Source: Micromonospora cathayae (GTDB lineage Bacteria; Actinomycetota; Actinomycetes; Mycobacteriales; Micromonosporaceae). Taken from it: a DNA stretch of 64,000 nucleotides. How positions within the stretch are numbered: the first letter of the stretch is position 1; the number at the start of each line of letters is the position of its first letter. Both the position numbers and the translations under genes were made by a program. The stretch covers positions 4,803,001 to 4,867,000 of the forward strand of contig NZ_CP118615.1 in NCBI RefSeq assembly GCF_028993575.1, in the 5' to 3' direction. Of this stretch, positions 47,602 through 58,549 are shown piece by piece. The notes beneath the pieces are model-generated. The model was not told where the DNA came from, searched no databases, and saw only the letters and a list, made by a program, of their open reading frames with translations.

Positions 47602-48822
47602 ATGAGGATCGGCATCCTGTCGTACCACTTCCCGCCGGAGCCGGCGTTCGTGCCCGGCAGCCTCGCGGAGGAACTGGCCGCCCGGGGGCACGAGGTGCGG
47701 GTGGTCACCGGTTTCCCGCACCATCCGGGCGGCCGGATCTACCCGGGGTGGCGGCAGCACTGGCGGTACGAGACGCACAGCGAGCGGCTGACGGTACGGC
47801 GGGTGCCCCGCTATCCCACGGCCGACTCGTCGGCGGCGGCCCGGCTGGCCGGGCACGTCTCGTTCGCCAGCGCCGCCGCGTTGACCGCGCGGCGTTTCCT
47901 GGCCGGCATCGACGTGCTGCACGTCTGTCAACTGCCGGCGGTGACCCTGGCCGCGGCGGCCCTGCGCCGCGCGCTGGGCCGGGTCCCCACCGTGCTGCAC
48001 GTGCAGGACCTGTGGCCGCGCGAGGAGTCGACCGGCGACCTGGTGGGCAGCCGGACGGCGGCGGCGCTGCGCCGGCTCTACGCCGAGGCCGACGCGGTGG
48101 CGGTCACCGCCCCGTCGATGCGGGACCTGGTGGTCGGCGCGGGCGCCGACCCCGCCCGGGTGCACCTGGTGCTCAACTGGACCGACGAGCGGATCTTCCG
48201 GCCGTCGCGGCCGAGCCCGACCGCCCGTCGCCTGGTCGGTGGGGACGGGCGCTGCGTGGTGATGCACGCGGGGACGATGGGGCCGCGTCAGCGGTTGGAG
48301 ACCGCGGTGCACGCGGCGGCCGCGGTCGCGGACCGGATGGACCTGGTCCTGGTCGGCTCGGGCGCGGAGGAGCCGCGCATCCGGGCGTTGGTGACCGGTT
48401 GGAACGTGCCCAACGTACGGTTCGTCGAGCGCCGCTCGCCGGTCGAGATGGCGGATCTCTACGCCGCCGCGGACTACCAGCTCGTCGCCTCCCGGGATCT
48501 GCCCGAGCTGCGCGGGGTGGTGCCGACGAAGCTCCAGGCCGCCTTCTCCTGCGCGGCCCCGGTGGTCGCCTCGGCCGCCGGGGACACCGTGACGATGGTG
48601 GAACGGGCCCGGGCCGGACTCTCCTGTCCGCCGGAGGACTGGTCCGCGTTGGCCGACCGGTTCTGGTTGGCCGCCACCATCCCGGCCGACGCCCGAGCGG
48701 AGATGGGCCGGCGGGGTCGTGCGGCGTACCAGCGGCACATGTCGCTGCGCGCGGGGGTGGACCGGATCGAGCGGATTCTCTCCGACGTGGCCGCCGGTCA
48801 GGCGTCCGCTCCGGGCCGCTGA
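47602..48822 (+). CDS. Glycosyltransferase family 4 (WcaI-like)
   Basis: The 406-residue enzyme has GT-B architecture. The N-terminal acceptor lobe opens RIGILSYHFPPEPAFVPGSL, and the C-terminal donor lobe includes VVMHAGTMGPRQRLETAV, VLVGSGAEEPRI, MADLYAAADYQLV and an E-containing LPELRGVVPTKLQAAFSC. It transfers a sugar from an activated donor during polysaccharide assembly. Donor and acceptor are unknown. No ribosome-binding site stronger than GGCGGGACGG is seen. Confidence 0.93.
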   Translation: MRIGILSYHFPPEPAFVPGSLAEELAARGHEVRVVTGFPHHPGGRIYPGWRQHWRYETHSERLTVRRVPRYPTADSSAAARLAGHVSFASAAALTARRFLAGIDVLHVCQLPAVTLAAAALRRALGRVPTVLHVQDLWPREESTGDLVGSRTAAALRRLYAEADAVAVTAPSMRDLVVGAGADPARVHLVLNWTDERIFRPSRPSPTARRLVGGDGRCVVMHAGTMGPRQRLETAVHAAAAVADRMDLVLVGSGAEEPRIRALVTGWNVPNVRFVERRSPVEMADLYAAADYQLVASRDLPELRGVVPTKLQAAFSCAAPVVASAAGDTVTMVERARAGLSCPPEDWSALADRFWLAATIPADARAEMGRRGRAAYQRHMSLRAGVDRIERILSDVAAGQASAPGR

Positions 48823-48948
48823 CCGAATCCGTCTCATGAATCGCCCATAAGGCTGATTAATCTCCTAAAAGCTCCATAAGCGTACTGATTGCGATAGAAA
48901 GCGGTAGCGCAGAGTGCACGTACCCGAGTGTTGGTCCAGGAGTGTCTT

Positions 48949-50730
48949 GTGAGGACAGGCGAAGCGCCGCGAGCGCGCCGTGGCCGACGGAAGGGCCGGG
49001 TGCGGCTGCACCGGGGCCTGCTGGCCGGCCTGGTGGTGGTCACGCTGTTGCTGGCCACCGTCGGCTGGGTCGGGTTCCGGGCCCGGCAGACCCGGGGCTA
49101 CCTGCTCAGCGCCGCAGAGCTGGCCCGCGACCTCGGCGGCCAGGTGGTCGGCGGCGATGCCGACCGGGCCCGACGGACCCTGGCGGCCCTCCAGGAGCAG
49201 GCTGCCGCCGCCCGCGCGGCCACCGAGGGTCCGAGCTGGTCCCTGGGCCGGCGGGTGCCGGTCGCCGGGGACGACCTGACCGCCGTCCGGCAGATCGCGG
49301 TGGCCGTGGACGAGTTGGCCCGGCGGGCGTTCCCCCGGCTGCTCGGCGTCGAGCTGACCACCCTGCTGCCCCGGGACGGTCGACTCGACCTGTCCGCGCT
49401 CCGGTCGGCGGAACGGGAACTGGCCGGGGCGGACGCCGTCGTGCGGGAGAACGTCACCCGACTGCACGGGGTGTCCACCGGGGGACTGGCCGCCGACGTC
49501 CGGTCTGCGTTGACCGGGTTGCGCGGCGAGGTCGACCGGCTCGCCGGGGTGACCGGCGCGGCCAGCCGGGGTGCCGCCCTGCTGCCCCGACTGCTGGGTG
49601 CCGACGAAGCCCGCGACTACCTGCTGGTGTCGCAGAATCTGGCCGAGCTCCGGGCCACCGGCGGGATGTTCGGCGCCTACACGGTGATCCGGGCGGAGGG
49701 CGGACGGGTCCGGATCGTGAAGCAGGGCACCGCCGCGCAACTGGGCCCCTTCACCCCGCCGTTGCCCGGGATCAGCCCGGAGATGCGCGGCCTCTACACC
49801 GACCTGCCCGGCATCTACCCCGCCGACGTGAACCTGACCCCGCACTTCCCGACCGCCGCCGCGCTGTACCGGGACATGGTGCGCCGCCGGACCGGTACCA
49901 CCGTGGACGGGGTGCTGGCGATCGACCCGGTGGCCCTGTCGTACCTGCTGGCCGCCACCGGCCCGGTCCAGGTGCCCGGGTTCGGGCAGCTCACCGGCGG
50001 CACCGTCGTCCGGGAACTGCTCGCCGACAGTTACCTGCGGCTCGACCTGAACGAGCAGGACGACTTCTTCGCCCGGTCGGCGGCGGCGATCTTCGATGCC
50101 TTCCTCACCCGGGCGGTGGAACCTCGGGGTCTTTTGTCGGCATTCAACCGATCTATTGCCGAAAGACGGATATTGTTATGGAGTGCCCATCCGGAGGAAC
50201 AGCGGGAAATCGGCGAGAGCCGGATTGCCGGGACGCTTCCGGAGCGGGAGGACCGACCGACGGTCGGCGTGTTCCTCAATGACGGCAGTGGCGCGAAGCT
50301 CGGTTACTACCTGAAGCCGAACGCGTCGCTGACGGTCGGCGGGTGCCGCCCCGACGGTCGGCGCGAACTCCGGCTGACCGTGTCACTGCGCTCCTCGGTG
50401 CCCCGGTCGGGGCTCACGTCCTCGGTGCTCGGCCTTGCCAGGGCGGGCGATCCGTACGTCGTCCGCACCCTGGTCAACGTCTTCAGTCCGGCCGCCGGAA
50501 CCGTGGTACGGGTCCGGTTGGACGGCGCGGAGACGCCGGTCGGCAGTGGTACCGAACGCAGCCGGCGGGTCGTCATCGCCAATGTCGAGGTCGCGCCGGG
50601 GCGTACCCGGATCCTCGAGGCCGACCTGTTGACGGCCCCGACGGAGATCGGAGAGGCCGAGCTGTGGCTGACCCCGACCGCCACCCCATGGACCACCCAC
50701 ATCCAATCCGCATCACGCTGTGACCAGTAG
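48949..50730 (+). CDS. DUF4012 membrane-anchored protein of polysaccharide clusters
   Basis: The protein of about 593 residues has a basic N terminus, one membrane helix (GLLAGLVVVTLLLATVGWVGF, about 20-40), a helical extracellular stalk (about 50-220), and the DUF4012 domain (about 225-360; YLLVSQNLAELRATGGMFGAY). A beta-rich C-terminal region follows. DUF4012 proteins occur with exopolysaccharide genes and resemble LytR-type ligand-binding folds; function is unproven. The GTG at 48949 follows CCAGGAG; an upstream GTG at 48928 is possible. Bases 50130-50290 are less GC-rich than the rest. Confidence 0.82.
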   Translation: MRTGEAPRARRGRRKGRVRLHRGLLAGLVVVTLLLATVGWVGFRARQTRGYLLSAAELARDLGGQVVGGDADRARRTLAALQEQAAAARAATEGPSWSLGRRVPVAGDDLTAVRQIAVAVDELARRAFPRLLGVELTTLLPRDGRLDLSALRSAERELAGADAVVRENVTRLHGVSTGGLAADVRSALTGLRGEVDRLAGVTGAASRGAALLPRLLGADEARDYLLVSQNLAELRATGGMFGAYTVIRAEGGRVRIVKQGTAAQLGPFTPPLPGISPEMRGLYTDLPGIYPADVNLTPHFPTAAALYRDMVRRRTGTTVDGVLAIDPVALSYLLAATGPVQVPGFGQLTGGTVVRELLADSYLRLDLNEQDDFFARSAAAIFDAFLTRAVEPRGLLSAFNRSIAERRILLWSAHPEEQREIGESRIAGTLPEREDRPTVGVFLNDGSGAKLGYYLKPNASLTVGGCRPDGRRELRLTVSLRSSVPRSGLTSSVLGLARAGDPYVVRTLVNVFSPAAGTVVRVRLDGAETPVGSGTERSRRVVIANVEVAPGRTRILEADLLTAPTEIGEAELWLTPTATPWTTHIQSASRCDQ

Positions 50731-50743
50731 GAAAGGACCCATC

Positions 50744-51523
50744 ATGCGGCTATCCCGCATCTTTACGGCCATCGCGGTCGGGCTGGCCGTCGTGGCCGTG
50801 CCGACCGCGGCGGGGGCGGCACTGTCCCAGCCGCAGCCCCCGCCCAACTCGCCGCAGTACCCGCCACAGCCGCCGCCCTACCCGCCCTACCCGCCGACGG
50901 GCCCGAACCTGACGGTCACCCCGAGCACCGTGGTGGTCGGCGAGACCGTCACCGTGACCGGCACCGGATTCGCACCGAACGAGCTGGTGGAGATCACCAT
51001 CACGACGAATCCGCAAGCCGCCGGGCTCGGTGGGTCGGACGGGACCGGCCAGCGTCTCGACGGCAGCACGGTGGCGATGGCCCCGGTCGCGTACCAGCGG
51101 CGGGACACGTCGCAGCCCGGGGGCCGGCCGGAGCACAAGGGCGGCCTGCCGGAGCACAAGGGCGGCACCTGGGACGGCTCCACCGACTGCACGCCGCAGA
51201 GCTTCGGTATCCGGGCCGACGCGCAGGGCTCCTTCGAGTTCACCTTCCGGCCCCGCTGCCCGGGAGAGGTGGTCATCACCGCCCGGGGCCTGGAGTCCGG
51301 ACGTACCGCGACGGCCGTGCTGACCGTCCTCAAGTACCACCACGGCGGTGGCAAGCCCGGTGACGGCAAGCCCGGTGGCGGCAAGCTGCCGGTGACCGGC
51401 AGCAGCAGCATGGACCTGCCGCTGAAGGTCGGTGGCGCGCTGGTCGGTGCCGGTGCGGTGATGCTGCTGGGGACGTTCCTCTGGCGGCGTCGTGACCGGT
51501 TCGGCTCGGGAGCGGCGAGCTAG
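50744..51523 (+). CDS. LPXTG-type sortase-anchored surface protein
   Basis: The 259-residue protein has a signal peptide (FTAIAVGLAVVAVPTAAGAA), a Pro/Tyr/Gln-rich linker, an Ig-like beta domain (about 60-210; LTVTPSTVVVGETVTVTGTG), a Gly/Lys-rich spacer, and a sorting signal: LPVTG, a hydrophobic helix and a basic tail (WRRRDRF). It should be attached to peptidoglycan by a sortase encoded elsewhere. It lies 14 bp after the DUF4012 gene with GGAAAGGA before the ATG, so both are likely one transcript. A duplicated PEHKGG motif is seen. Confidence 0.86.
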   Translation: MRLSRIFTAIAVGLAVVAVPTAAGAALSQPQPPPNSPQYPPQPPPYPPYPPTGPNLTVTPSTVVVGETVTVTGTGFAPNELVEITITTNPQAAGLGGSDGTGQRLDGSTVAMAPVAYQRRDTSQPGGRPEHKGGLPEHKGGTWDGSTDCTPQSFGIRADAQGSFEFTFRPRCPGEVVITARGLESGRTATAVLTVLKYHHGGGKPGDGKPGGGKLPVTGSSSMDLPLKVGGALVGAGAVMLLGTFLWRRRDRFGSGAAS

Positions 51524-51540
51524 TCCGTACCTCCCCGGGT

Positions 51541-51578
51541 GGTGCCGCCCGCCGGACCCCGGTCCGGCGGGCGGCACC
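51541..51578. terminator. Perfect hairpin between convergent LPXTG and UvrA-like genes
   Basis: GGTGCCGCCCGCCGGAC (51541-51557) pairs perfectly with 51562-51578 around a CCCG loop and serves both genes. Confidence 0.92.
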
Positions 51579-51584
51579 GGCACG

Positions 51585-53858
<2,274 letters not shown>

Positions 53859-54030
53859 GGTCCCCCCATTTCCGGGCAGGACGGGACCCGCCCGAGCTGT
53901 CGACGAGCTGTGGCGGGATTACATTCTCCCATTCATCTGCACGTGGAGGGTTTTCCGATGCGGCCCCGGCGTTCGCGGACACAATGCCCCGTAAAGTCTC
54001 AACTGCTGGTGAAGCCGGTACGGTGACCGG

Positions 54031-54753
54031 GTGGCAGCCTCGCGCCGACTGCGCGCCGTCGACCTCGCGGCGAGCGCCGGGATCTCGGTCCAACAGGTCC
54101 GCAACTACGTCGACTCCGGGGTGCTCCCACCGGCCGAGCGCACCCCGGCCGGCTACCGGGTCTTCACCGCCGAACACGCCGAGGCGCTGACGGTGGCCCG
54201 CCGGATGGCCGAGGGCCACGGTTGGGCCCGGACCCGGGAGGTGATGGCCGCGGTGCACACCGGGGACCTGGCGTCGGCGCTGGCCGCGATCGACCGCGGA
54301 CACGCCGAACTGGACCGGGAACGCGCCGAGATCAGCCGGGCGCTCGGCGCGTTCGAGACCGTCCTGGCCGGCCCGGCGGTCACCCTGCCGGCCCGGCGAC
54401 GCGCGGTCCGCATCGGCGCGGTGGCCGACCTGGTCGGCGTCCGCACCCCGCTGCTGCGGCTGTGGGAGCGCCGGGGCCTGCTGCGCCCCGGCCGGGAGCG
54501 GGGCACCTCCTACCGGGTGTACGACGACACCGAACTGCGGGCCGCGCAGGTCGTGGCGTTGCTGCGGCGCGGCGGGTACCCGTTCGACATCGTCGCGTCG
54601 GTGCTCGACGAGCTGCGGACCACCGGCAGCCCGCAGCGGGTCCGGGCCGAGCTGGCCCGACGGGAACAGGACCTGCGCCGGCGCGGTCTGGCCCGCCTGG
54701 CCGCCTCCGCCGCCCTGCACGGCTACCTGCGGTACCGGGGACTGGTCCGCTGA
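54031..54753 (+). CDS. MerR-type regulator with two HTH domains (TioE-like)
   Basis: The 240-residue protein holds two MerR-like winged-HTH units in one chain: LRAVDLAASAGISVQQVRNYVDS (about 7-30) with RVFTAEH, and VRIGAVADLVGVRTPLLRLWE (about 129-150) with SYRVYDDTEL. A helix-rich dimer region lies between. It lacks the metal-binding cysteines of metal sensors. TACGGT lies 6 nt before the GTG, suggesting a leaderless transcript. The divergent UvrA-like gene is its probable target, as in drug-resistance modules. Confidence 0.86.
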   Translation: MAASRRLRAVDLAASAGISVQQVRNYVDSGVLPPAERTPAGYRVFTAEHAEALTVARRMAEGHGWARTREVMAAVHTGDLASALAAIDRGHAELDRERAEISRALGAFETVLAGPAVTLPARRRAVRIGAVADLVGVRTPLLRLWERRGLLRPGRERGTSYRVYDDTELRAAQVVALLRRGGYPFDIVASVLDELRTTGSPQRVRAELARREQDLRRRGLARLAASAALHGYLRYRGLVR

Positions 54754-54814
54754 CCGCGCATCCGGTGCGGTCGACCCGGCATCGGCGGCACCGGCGCTGG
54801 TATCGTCCGGGCCC

Positions 54815-55303
54815 GTGCGGATCCGGGAGTTCACCGACAGCGACTGGCCCCGGGTGTGGGAGATCGTCCAGGAGGTGGTCCGGGCGGCGAAGACCTTCAC
54901 GTACGACCCGGAGCTGACCGCCGACGAGGCGTACCGGACCTGGGTGGAGGCACCACCGGGGCTGACCGTCGTCGCCGTGGACGACGATGACCGGGTGGTG
55001 GGCACCGCGAAGATGGGTACCAACCGGCCCGGCCCCGGGTCGCACGTGGCCACGGCGAGTTTCATGGTCGCCGCCGACAGCCGGGGCCGGGGCGTGGGCA
55101 CCGCGCTGTGCCGCTTCGCGGTGGACTGGGCGACCCGGCGCGGCTACGCCGGCATGCAGTTCAACGCGGTGGCCGCGACGAACACCACGGCCGTGGACCT
55201 CTACCGGCGGCACGGCTTCCAGGTGGTCGGCACCGTGCCGGGCGCGTTCGCCCACCCGAACCGGGGGCGGGTCGGTCTGCACGTGATGTACCGCGAGTTC
55301 TGA
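54815..55303 (+). CDS. GNAT-family N-acetyltransferase
   Basis: The 162-residue protein is a full GNAT domain: IREFTDSDWPRVWEIVQE at the start, acetyl-CoA-binding loop VAADSRGRGVGTALCRFA (about 87-104), and ATNTTAVDLYRRHGFQVVGT (about 125-145). It acetylates an amine of unknown substrate. TATCGT lies 8 nt before the GTG, so the gene is probably leaderless. It follows the double-HTH gene by 61 bp on the same strand and might belong to the same resistance module. Confidence 0.9.
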   Translation: MRIREFTDSDWPRVWEIVQEVVRAAKTFTYDPELTADEAYRTWVEAPPGLTVVAVDDDDRVVGTAKMGTNRPGPGSHVATASFMVAADSRGRGVGTALCRFAVDWATRRGYAGMQFNAVAATNTTAVDLYRRHGFQVVGTVPGAFAHPNRGRVGLHVMYREF

Positions 55304-55336
55304 CCCGCTCTGCCCGGCCCGCTCAGCCCGGCCCGC

Positions 55337-56878
55337 TCAGCCCGGTCGGTCGGTCCGGTCGGAGGTCCGGTACGACCAGGACGTGCCGGTGCCCCGGTAC
55401 CGCGACACCGGGACCAACTCCGCCCCCGGTGGCATCCGGTCCCGGTACAGCCGGCCCTCCAGGTGGTCGATCTCGTGGGCCACCAGCCGGGCCAGTCCGT
55501 CCCGGAACTCGGTGATCACCGTCTGGCCGTCGACCTCCTGGTGGGCCACCTCGATCCGGACCGGCCGGCGGACGAGTCCCCGCACGTCGAAGAAGCTCAG
55601 GCAGCCCTCGTACTGCTCATCGGTCTCCCGGGACTCGTCGATCACCCGGGGGTTGAGCAGGACCAGCTCCGTACCGTCCGGGGTGCGGACGACCGCCGCC
55701 GACCGGCCGATGCCCACCTGGGGGGCGGCCAGCCCCATCCCCTTGGCGAACAGGTGCACCGCCGCGACCCGCGCCATCGTGGCGAGCAGGTGGGCCACCA
55801 CCCGCCGGGCGTCGTCGGCCTCGTCGGGCAGCGCGAACGGGGCGGCCCGCTCGCCCAGCACCGGTGCCCCCTCCTGGGCGATGCCCAGCTCGATCATGCG
55901 TTGGCTCGGTGTCGGCATGTCTTCGTCGCTCCTGTCGCCCCGGCGGGGTGCTGCCTTGAACGTCCACTCGATCCGGTACCGCGCGTGCAGCGGTGGGTTC
56001 TCCGTCGACCAGCCGAAGACCACCCGGTCCCCACGATCGTCCCGGCTGAAGTCCCGGGGAAAGGGTGACGGCTCGGCCGACATCGAGCTGCGCAGTCCCC
56101 ACACCACCGGACGCAGCGCCGCCGGGAAGTCGAGGGCGAGCGTCAACCGACGGGTGGGCAGCCGGATCGCCCGCTGCCACCACGGCCCCCACTTGCGCTC
56201 CGGTACCGAATAGGAATACGTGATCCACCGCCGGTCGCCGGGGTAGAGCGGGAACCGCCGTCCGCCGTTCTCGAAGAGCAGCCAGATCTCCTTGAAGGCG
56301 TCCCGGTCGTGCTGGACGTGGTGATCCATCCGCTCGTCGAGGCAGTAGGCGGCGAGTCGGGTCTCGGCCATGGTGAGGGGGTCCTCACGGTAATAGGCGT
56401 TGGACGCCGCCGGGTCACCGGGGAAGCGGTCGACCGAGATGCGGATCAGGTAGCGGGTCACCGGCTGGTCACCACGGTTGTGCAACTGCCGGCGCACCTC
56501 GGTGTGGAACGCGCCGTCGCGGTAGGTCAACCGGGCCATCTCGTGCTCCACCACGACCTCGGTGCCCGGCCAGGACTGCGGGTCGCCCACCGCCGGCCCG
56601 TGCCGGGGCGCCGGGGCGGTGGTGGCGGCCAGGTGCGTCGTGTGCAGGTCCTGCCAGCGGTGCACGATCGCCCGCCCGGCCTGCAACGACTGGTCCGCCC
56701 CCTCGGCGAACTCCCGGCTGGGCAGCAGCACCCCACCCTCTACCTTGGACACGTACGACGGGGTGTAGCCGACCAGTTTCGCCAGCGCCTTCTGGGACAG
56801 TCCGGCCACCTCCCGACGGTGCCGCAGTTCGGCGACGAAGGCCGCGACAGCCTCCCGGGTGGCGTCGTCGAGTTCCAT
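55337..56878 (-). CDS. HTH-XRE / sensor domain / peptide deformylase fusion
   Basis: The 513-residue protein joins three parts. An XRE-type HTH (about 15-65, with LSQKALAKLVGYTPSYVSKV) is followed by a middle domain (about 100-320, rich in Trp/Tyr/Arg; YLIRISVDRFPG, WLLFENGGRRFP) of no known function. The C-terminal peptide deformylase (about 325-505) keeps all three motifs, GMGLAAPQVGIG (380), EGCLSFFDV (422) and AHEIDHLEG (466), with normal spacing, so it should bind metal and be active. The combination suggests a regulator whose enzymatic module senses or removes formyl groups. The ATG at 56876-56878 precedes the HTH directly. An internal start at 55918 could yield the deformylase alone. 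Confidence 0.86.
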   Translation of the reverse strand: MELDDATREAVAAFVAELRHRREVAGLSQKALAKLVGYTPSYVSKVEGGVLLPSREFAEGADQSLQAGRAIVHRWQDLHTTHLAATTAPAPRHGPAVGDPQSWPGTEVVVEHEMARLTYRDGAFHTEVRRQLHNRGDQPVTRYLIRISVDRFPGDPAASNAYYREDPLTMAETRLAAYCLDERMDHHVQHDRDAFKEIWLLFENGGRRFPLYPGDRRWITYSYSVPERKWGPWWQRAIRLPTRRLTLALDFPAALRPVVWGLRSSMSAEPSPFPRDFSRDDRGDRVVFGWSTENPPLHARYRIEWTFKAAPRRGDRSDEDMPTPSQRMIELGIAQEGAPVLGERAAPFALPDEADDARRVVAHLLATMARVAAVHLFAKGMGLAAPQVGIGRSAAVVRTPDGTELVLLNPRVIDESRETDEQYEGCLSFFDVRGLVRRPVRIEVAHQEVDGQTVITEFRDGLARLVAHEIDHLEGRLYRDRMPPGAELVPVSRYRGTGTSWSYRTSDRTDRPG

Positions 56879-57017
56879 CCGTCGGCCTCCGCAGGGGGTG
56901 TGAGTGGATTGAACGGTGCGTGACCGCTGATCACCCTGTTGTCCACCGGTGCGGCCGGGTTCTGCTGGAGGCCGGCCGGTCAGCCGGGCGGCCGTGACAC
57001 GCGGTGGGAGGTCCGTG

Positions 57018-57505
57018 ATGAGCAGGAGGCGTACCCGGGCAGGCACCCCCCCCGGACGACGACGGCGGCGGCGGCCGGGGGCCGGGCGAACCGGTCGCAG
57101 ATCGTCGTAGCCGCAGCGGCCATCGCGGCCATGCTGGTCGTGGCCATGCTCGGCGTCGGGACCGACGACGGTTCGACGCCAGCGGTGATCGCGGCCATCG
57201 GCAGCCTCGGGATATCGGCGATCGATCTGGTCGGGCTGATTGTCCGCCGCCGCGCACGCGGACCACGACGGCGACCGCTGTCGGGTTTCCGTCACCGACG
57301 GTCGTCGGCCGGTCGCCGGCGGCGGACGCCGGTCACCCGACCGCCCGCATCGACAAGCACCGCCCTCCTCCATAGACTGCGATCTTTCCACTTCAGGCTG
57401 TCCAGGGAGGACCCGTGCCGCGCACACCACGACCACGATCCGTTGCCCCGTCGCCGGGGCGGCAGGGGTCGGCGACCTCCATCCGGCTGCTCGGCGGCGC
57501 GTTGA
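57018..57505 (+). CDS. Possible frameshifted small membrane protein
   Basis: An ATG at 57018 is preceded by a near-ideal GGGAGG (57007-57012), but its frame (MSRRRTRAGTPP) soon ends. Directly after it, a C8 run (57046-57053) leads, in the -1 frame, into a convincing two-helix protein (QIVVAAAAIAAMLVVAMLGV, and AAIGSLGISAIDLVGLIV followed by basic residues). The reading frame then continues without a clean stop to 57505, past the next gene start. One missing C in the run, or slippage at it, would restore a single gene. The true end is unclear. Confidence 0.4.
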
Positions 57506-58197
57506 TCGCCGGGGCGCTGCTCGCCGGGGCCGGGGTGGCCGCGCCGGCCGGTGCCGCCGCGCCGGCCCGGACCACGCCCGGCCCGTGCGGGTACACCGCC
57601 ACCCCCGAGGACCCGGCCGCCCGGCCGGTGCCGCTGCCGCCGGACCCCCGCCGCACCCCCGACCGGGGGACCGTCCGGGTGACCCTGCGCACCAACTACG
57701 GGCCGATCCCGTTGACCCTGGACCGGGAGCAGGCCCCCTGCACGGTGCAGAGCTTCCTGCACCTGACCCGGCACCGGTTCTACGACGACACCTCCTGCCA
57801 CCGGCTCACCGCGTACCCGACGTTGACCGTGTTGCAGTGCGGCGACCCGTCCGGCACCGGCGCGGGCGGCCCCGGCTACCGGTACGCCGACGAACTGCCC
57901 ACCGACCTGCCGCCGGCCCCGACCGACCCGACCGGGGTGCGCCGCCTCTACGCCCGGGGCACCCTGGCCATGGCCAACGCCGGCCCGGACACCAACGGTA
58001 GCCAGTTCTTCCTGGTCCAGGCCGATTCGGCGCTGCGCCCCAACTACACCGTGTTTGGCTCGATCGACCCGGTCGGCCTGGCCACCCTGGACCGGATCGC
58101 CGCCGCCGGCATCGCCCCCACCCCGGAGGACCCGGCCCCCGTCGACGGCGCGCCGGCCGCCCCCGTCGACATCGACCGGGCGGTCCGCCGCCACTGA
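57415..58197 (+). CDS. Secreted cyclophilin-type peptidyl-prolyl isomerase
   Basis: The 260-residue protein has an N-terminal signal sequence (IRLLGGALIAGALLAGAGVAAP) and a cyclophilin domain (about 80-255): TNYGPIPLTLDREQAPCTVQ, FYDDTSCHRLT, GDPSGTGAGGPGYRY, and TLAMANAGPDTNGSQFFLVQ. The catalytic Arg/Phe region departs from the consensus (HRLTAYPTLTVLQ), so activity may be lower. It would help fold exported proteins. GGGAGG precedes the GTG at 57415. TAGACT (57374 region) may be its -10 box. Confidence 0.9.
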   Translation: MPRTPRPRSVAPSPGRQGSATSIRLLGGALIAGALLAGAGVAAPAGAAAPARTTPGPCGYTATPEDPAARPVPLPPDPRRTPDRGTVRVTLRTNYGPIPLTLDREQAPCTVQSFLHLTRHRFYDDTSCHRLTAYPTLTVLQCGDPSGTGAGGPGYRYADELPTDLPPAPTDPTGVRRLYARGTLAMANAGPDTNGSQFFLVQADSALRPNYTVFGSIDPVGLATLDRIAAAGIAPTPEDPAPVDGAPAAPVDIDRAVRRH

Positions 58198-58323
58198 CCC
58201 GGTCCGCCACATCGGTCGCCGTCCTCGGGTGGACCGTCCGCGATATCCGTTGCGGACGGTCCACCCTGCCCCTACCGTGAACCGGACAAGCCCACCCCGA
58301 CGACCGTTGACCGGGAGCGCACC

Positions 58324-58443
58324 GTGACCCGCCAGGCCCGTACCGGAACACCACGCCCGTCGCGGCGTGGCCCGGTCGTGCCGTCGGCGCTGTTGTGCCG
58401 CACCGGCAAAGGCCGGTATCTCCCGCCGGGGTGGTGGCGCTGA
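58324..58443 (+). CDS. Short ORF in the rtcB leader (possible leader peptide)
   Basis: GTG at 58324, preceded by GGGAG at a 7-nt distance, opens a 39-codon frame ending GRYLPPGWWR-stop, with tandem Trp codons at 58432-58437. Two small hairpins (58351-58370 and 58402-58417) lie inside it, and a terminator-like stem follows 24 bp after its stop. The layout is that of a leader peptide and attenuator before rtcB. No homologue is known to me; it could instead be a small functional protein. Confidence 0.45.
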   Translation: MTRQARTGTPRPSRRGPVVPSALLCRTGKGRYLPPGWWR

Positions 58444-58467
58444 CCGCGTCCGTGTGACGGCACGTCC

Positions 58468-58501
58468 GCCGCCCACCCCTGCCGGGTCGGGCGGCTTCTT
58501 T
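58468..58501 (+). terminator. Rho-independent-type hairpin upstream of rtcB
   Basis: GCCGCCC (58468-58474) pairs with GGGCGGC (58489-58495), with an inner ACCC/GGGT extension, followed by TTCTTT. It lies 49 bp before the rtcB ATG and after the short ORF, so it could end or attenuate transcription. Confidence 0.75.
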
Positions 58502-58549
58502 GTGCCCGGCCGGCCCACCCCTCAGCCAGCCGACCTCCAGGAGGCGACC

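Noticed and set aside
58381..58470. A tRNA-like RNA in the rtcB leader
   Set aside because: Small hairpins are present, but no T-loop consensus or acceptor pairing could be found.
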